IMG/VR virus record: IMGVR_UViG_3300008996_000043
Coordinates: 1-23,896 of that record
DNA from: a virus
Direction: 5' to 3' (one strand)
Length of the DNA stretch: 23,896 nucleotides
This document shows positions 23,212 through 23,896 of the stretch, one piece after another (the stretch's first letter is position 1; the number at the start of each line of letters is the position of its first letter). The position numbers and the translations under genes were made by a program. The notes beneath the pieces were generated by a model. The model searched no databases. It had not been told where the DNA came from and worked only from the letters and a program-made list of their open reading frames with translations.

Positions 23212-23896
23212 ATGGCATTAAAGAAAAAAGAAATATCATTGGATGCGATAAAATCCAAATATTCTACAAAAACAAAATATAAAGCGGAAGACTATTATTA
23301 CTGCGGTGAAGCATTCCATGAAGCGTGTGGAATACCCGGTCCTGTAATGGGGGGGATTAACCTCAATTTAGGGTTCAGTAACGCAGGAAAATCGACCGCA
23401 ATGATTTTGGCGGCAGCTGACGCACAAAGAAAAGGGCATTTACCAGTGTTTATAATCAGTGAAAAGAAATGGTCGTGGAAGCATGCCGTTGAGTTGGGGT
23501 TACAAGCACACCAGAATGAAGATGGGGAATGGGATGGTCATTTTATCTTTAACGACTCGTTTGATTATATTGAGCAAGCAACAGATTTTATGAACGATAT
23601 CCTTGATGCTCAAGAAAAGGGGGATATTCCTTATAACCTACTATTCCTATGGGACTCAATAGGGTCCATCCCCTGCCAGATGACTTTTGAAGGTAAAGGT
23701 GGAGGAATGCACAATGCTAAGGTTTTAGCGGATAAAATAGGGATGGGAATCCATTCACGTATTACAAGGTCTAAAAAAGAAGATTTCCCCTATTATAATA
23801 CATTTGTTGTGATAGCTCAACCGTGGGTCCAACTTCCCGATTCTCCTATGGGTCAACCAGAGATTAAAAGTAAGGGGGGTGAAGCAATATGGTTAG
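23212..23896 (+). CDS. uvsX: UvsX/RecA-type recombinase, 5' part (228 codons)
   Basis: The visible part is a RecA-fold ATPase. The Walker A loop is GFSNAGKST (G54-T62). E84 in FIISEKK lies where UvsX/RecA keep the catalytic Glu after strand 2. Walker B is LLFLWDSIG (D148), followed by KVLADKIGMGIHSRITRSKK and a FVVIAQPW strand, as in T4 UvsX (FVVIxxN/Q), then KSKGGEAIWL resembling the L2 region before its MGGG-type motif. It should catalyse strand exchange on DNA coated by the neighbouring gp32-type protein and so prime recombination-dependent replication. The gene runs off the window; T4 UvsX has 391 residues. ATG 23212 is chosen because no other in-frame ATG precedes the core. A related RecA-like ATPase cannot be excluded. 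Confidence 0.85.
   Translation, partial: MALKKKEISLDAIKSKYSTKTKYKAEDYYYCGEAFHEACGIPGPVMGGINLNLGFSNAGKSTAMILAAADAQRKGHLPVFIISEKKWSWKHAVELGLQAHQNEDGEWDGHFIFNDSFDYIEQATDFMNDILDAQEKGDIPYNLLFLWDSIGSIPCQMTFEGKGGGMHNAKVLADKIGMGIHSRITRSKKEDFPYYNTFVVIAQPWVQLPDSPMGQPEIKSKGGEAIWL

Noticed and set aside
1-23896. tRNA, rRNA or insertion sequence
   Set aside because: No cloverleaf, rRNA core sequence, transposase motif or terminal inverted repeats with target duplication were seen.

Overview
The window is a piece of a large, low-G+C tailed-phage genome with a contractile tail (T4-like myovirus layout). The evidence is a recognisable tail sheath, a gp26-like baseplate protein, a tape-measure-like protein, a gp53-like LysM wedge protein, a very large hub with a C-terminal lysozyme-like domain, and at the right end a gp32-type single-strand DNA-binding protein followed by a UvsX/RecA-type recombinase. 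No start codon is preceded by a convincing Shine-Dalgarno sequence; leaders are A/T-rich instead. Together with the strong A/T bias this suggests a Bacteroidota (Flavobacteria-like) host. That host assignment is inference.

Layout. 1-413: 3' end of a probable tail completion or sheath-stabiliser gene. 410-574 (minus strand): a 54-residue ribbon-helix-helix-like gene, the only minus-strand gene, convergent with the first and divergent from the sheath. 687-4013: tail sheath, enlarged by a big insertion with a poly-threonine stretch. 4077-5042: HAD-type phosphatase. 5043-5462: 420 bp of non-coding, extremely A/T-rich DNA with a perfect 34-bp palindrome. 5463-6363: gp26-like baseplate gene with a 51-codon continuation in the +1 frame, a candidate programmed frameshift. 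6403-8256: tape measure. 8295-20042: three closely packed baseplate genes (1728 aa with an OmpA-like domain, 107 aa gp53-like, 2080 aa hub). 20101-21185: a putative host-contact or decoration protein and a small partner. 21291-22170: a small protein and a Pro-rich/coiled-coil protein. 22264-23130: gp32-like SSB. 23212-end: UvsX-like recombinase, cut by the window edge.

Expression. Six intrinsic terminators divide the window into short transcription units. A TATTTAT element sits just upstream of nearly every unit (before the minus-strand gene, sheath, HAD gene, tape measure, 1728-aa gene, 278-aa gene, 74-aa gene and uvsX), in three cases exactly 16 nt before the ATG. It is a candidate phage late-promoter element. 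The SSB gene instead has a textbook TTGACA-17-TATACT promoter.

The structural genes build the sheath, the tube-length ruler and the baseplate/hub that punctures the envelope. SSB and UvsX act in recombination-dependent DNA replication. Most interesting for follow-up are the frameshift, the palindrome region, the TATTTAT element family, the OmpA-like and lysozyme-like domains in the baseplate, the zinc-less gp32 with a bacterial SSB-type tail tip, and the HAD enzyme inside the tail cluster.
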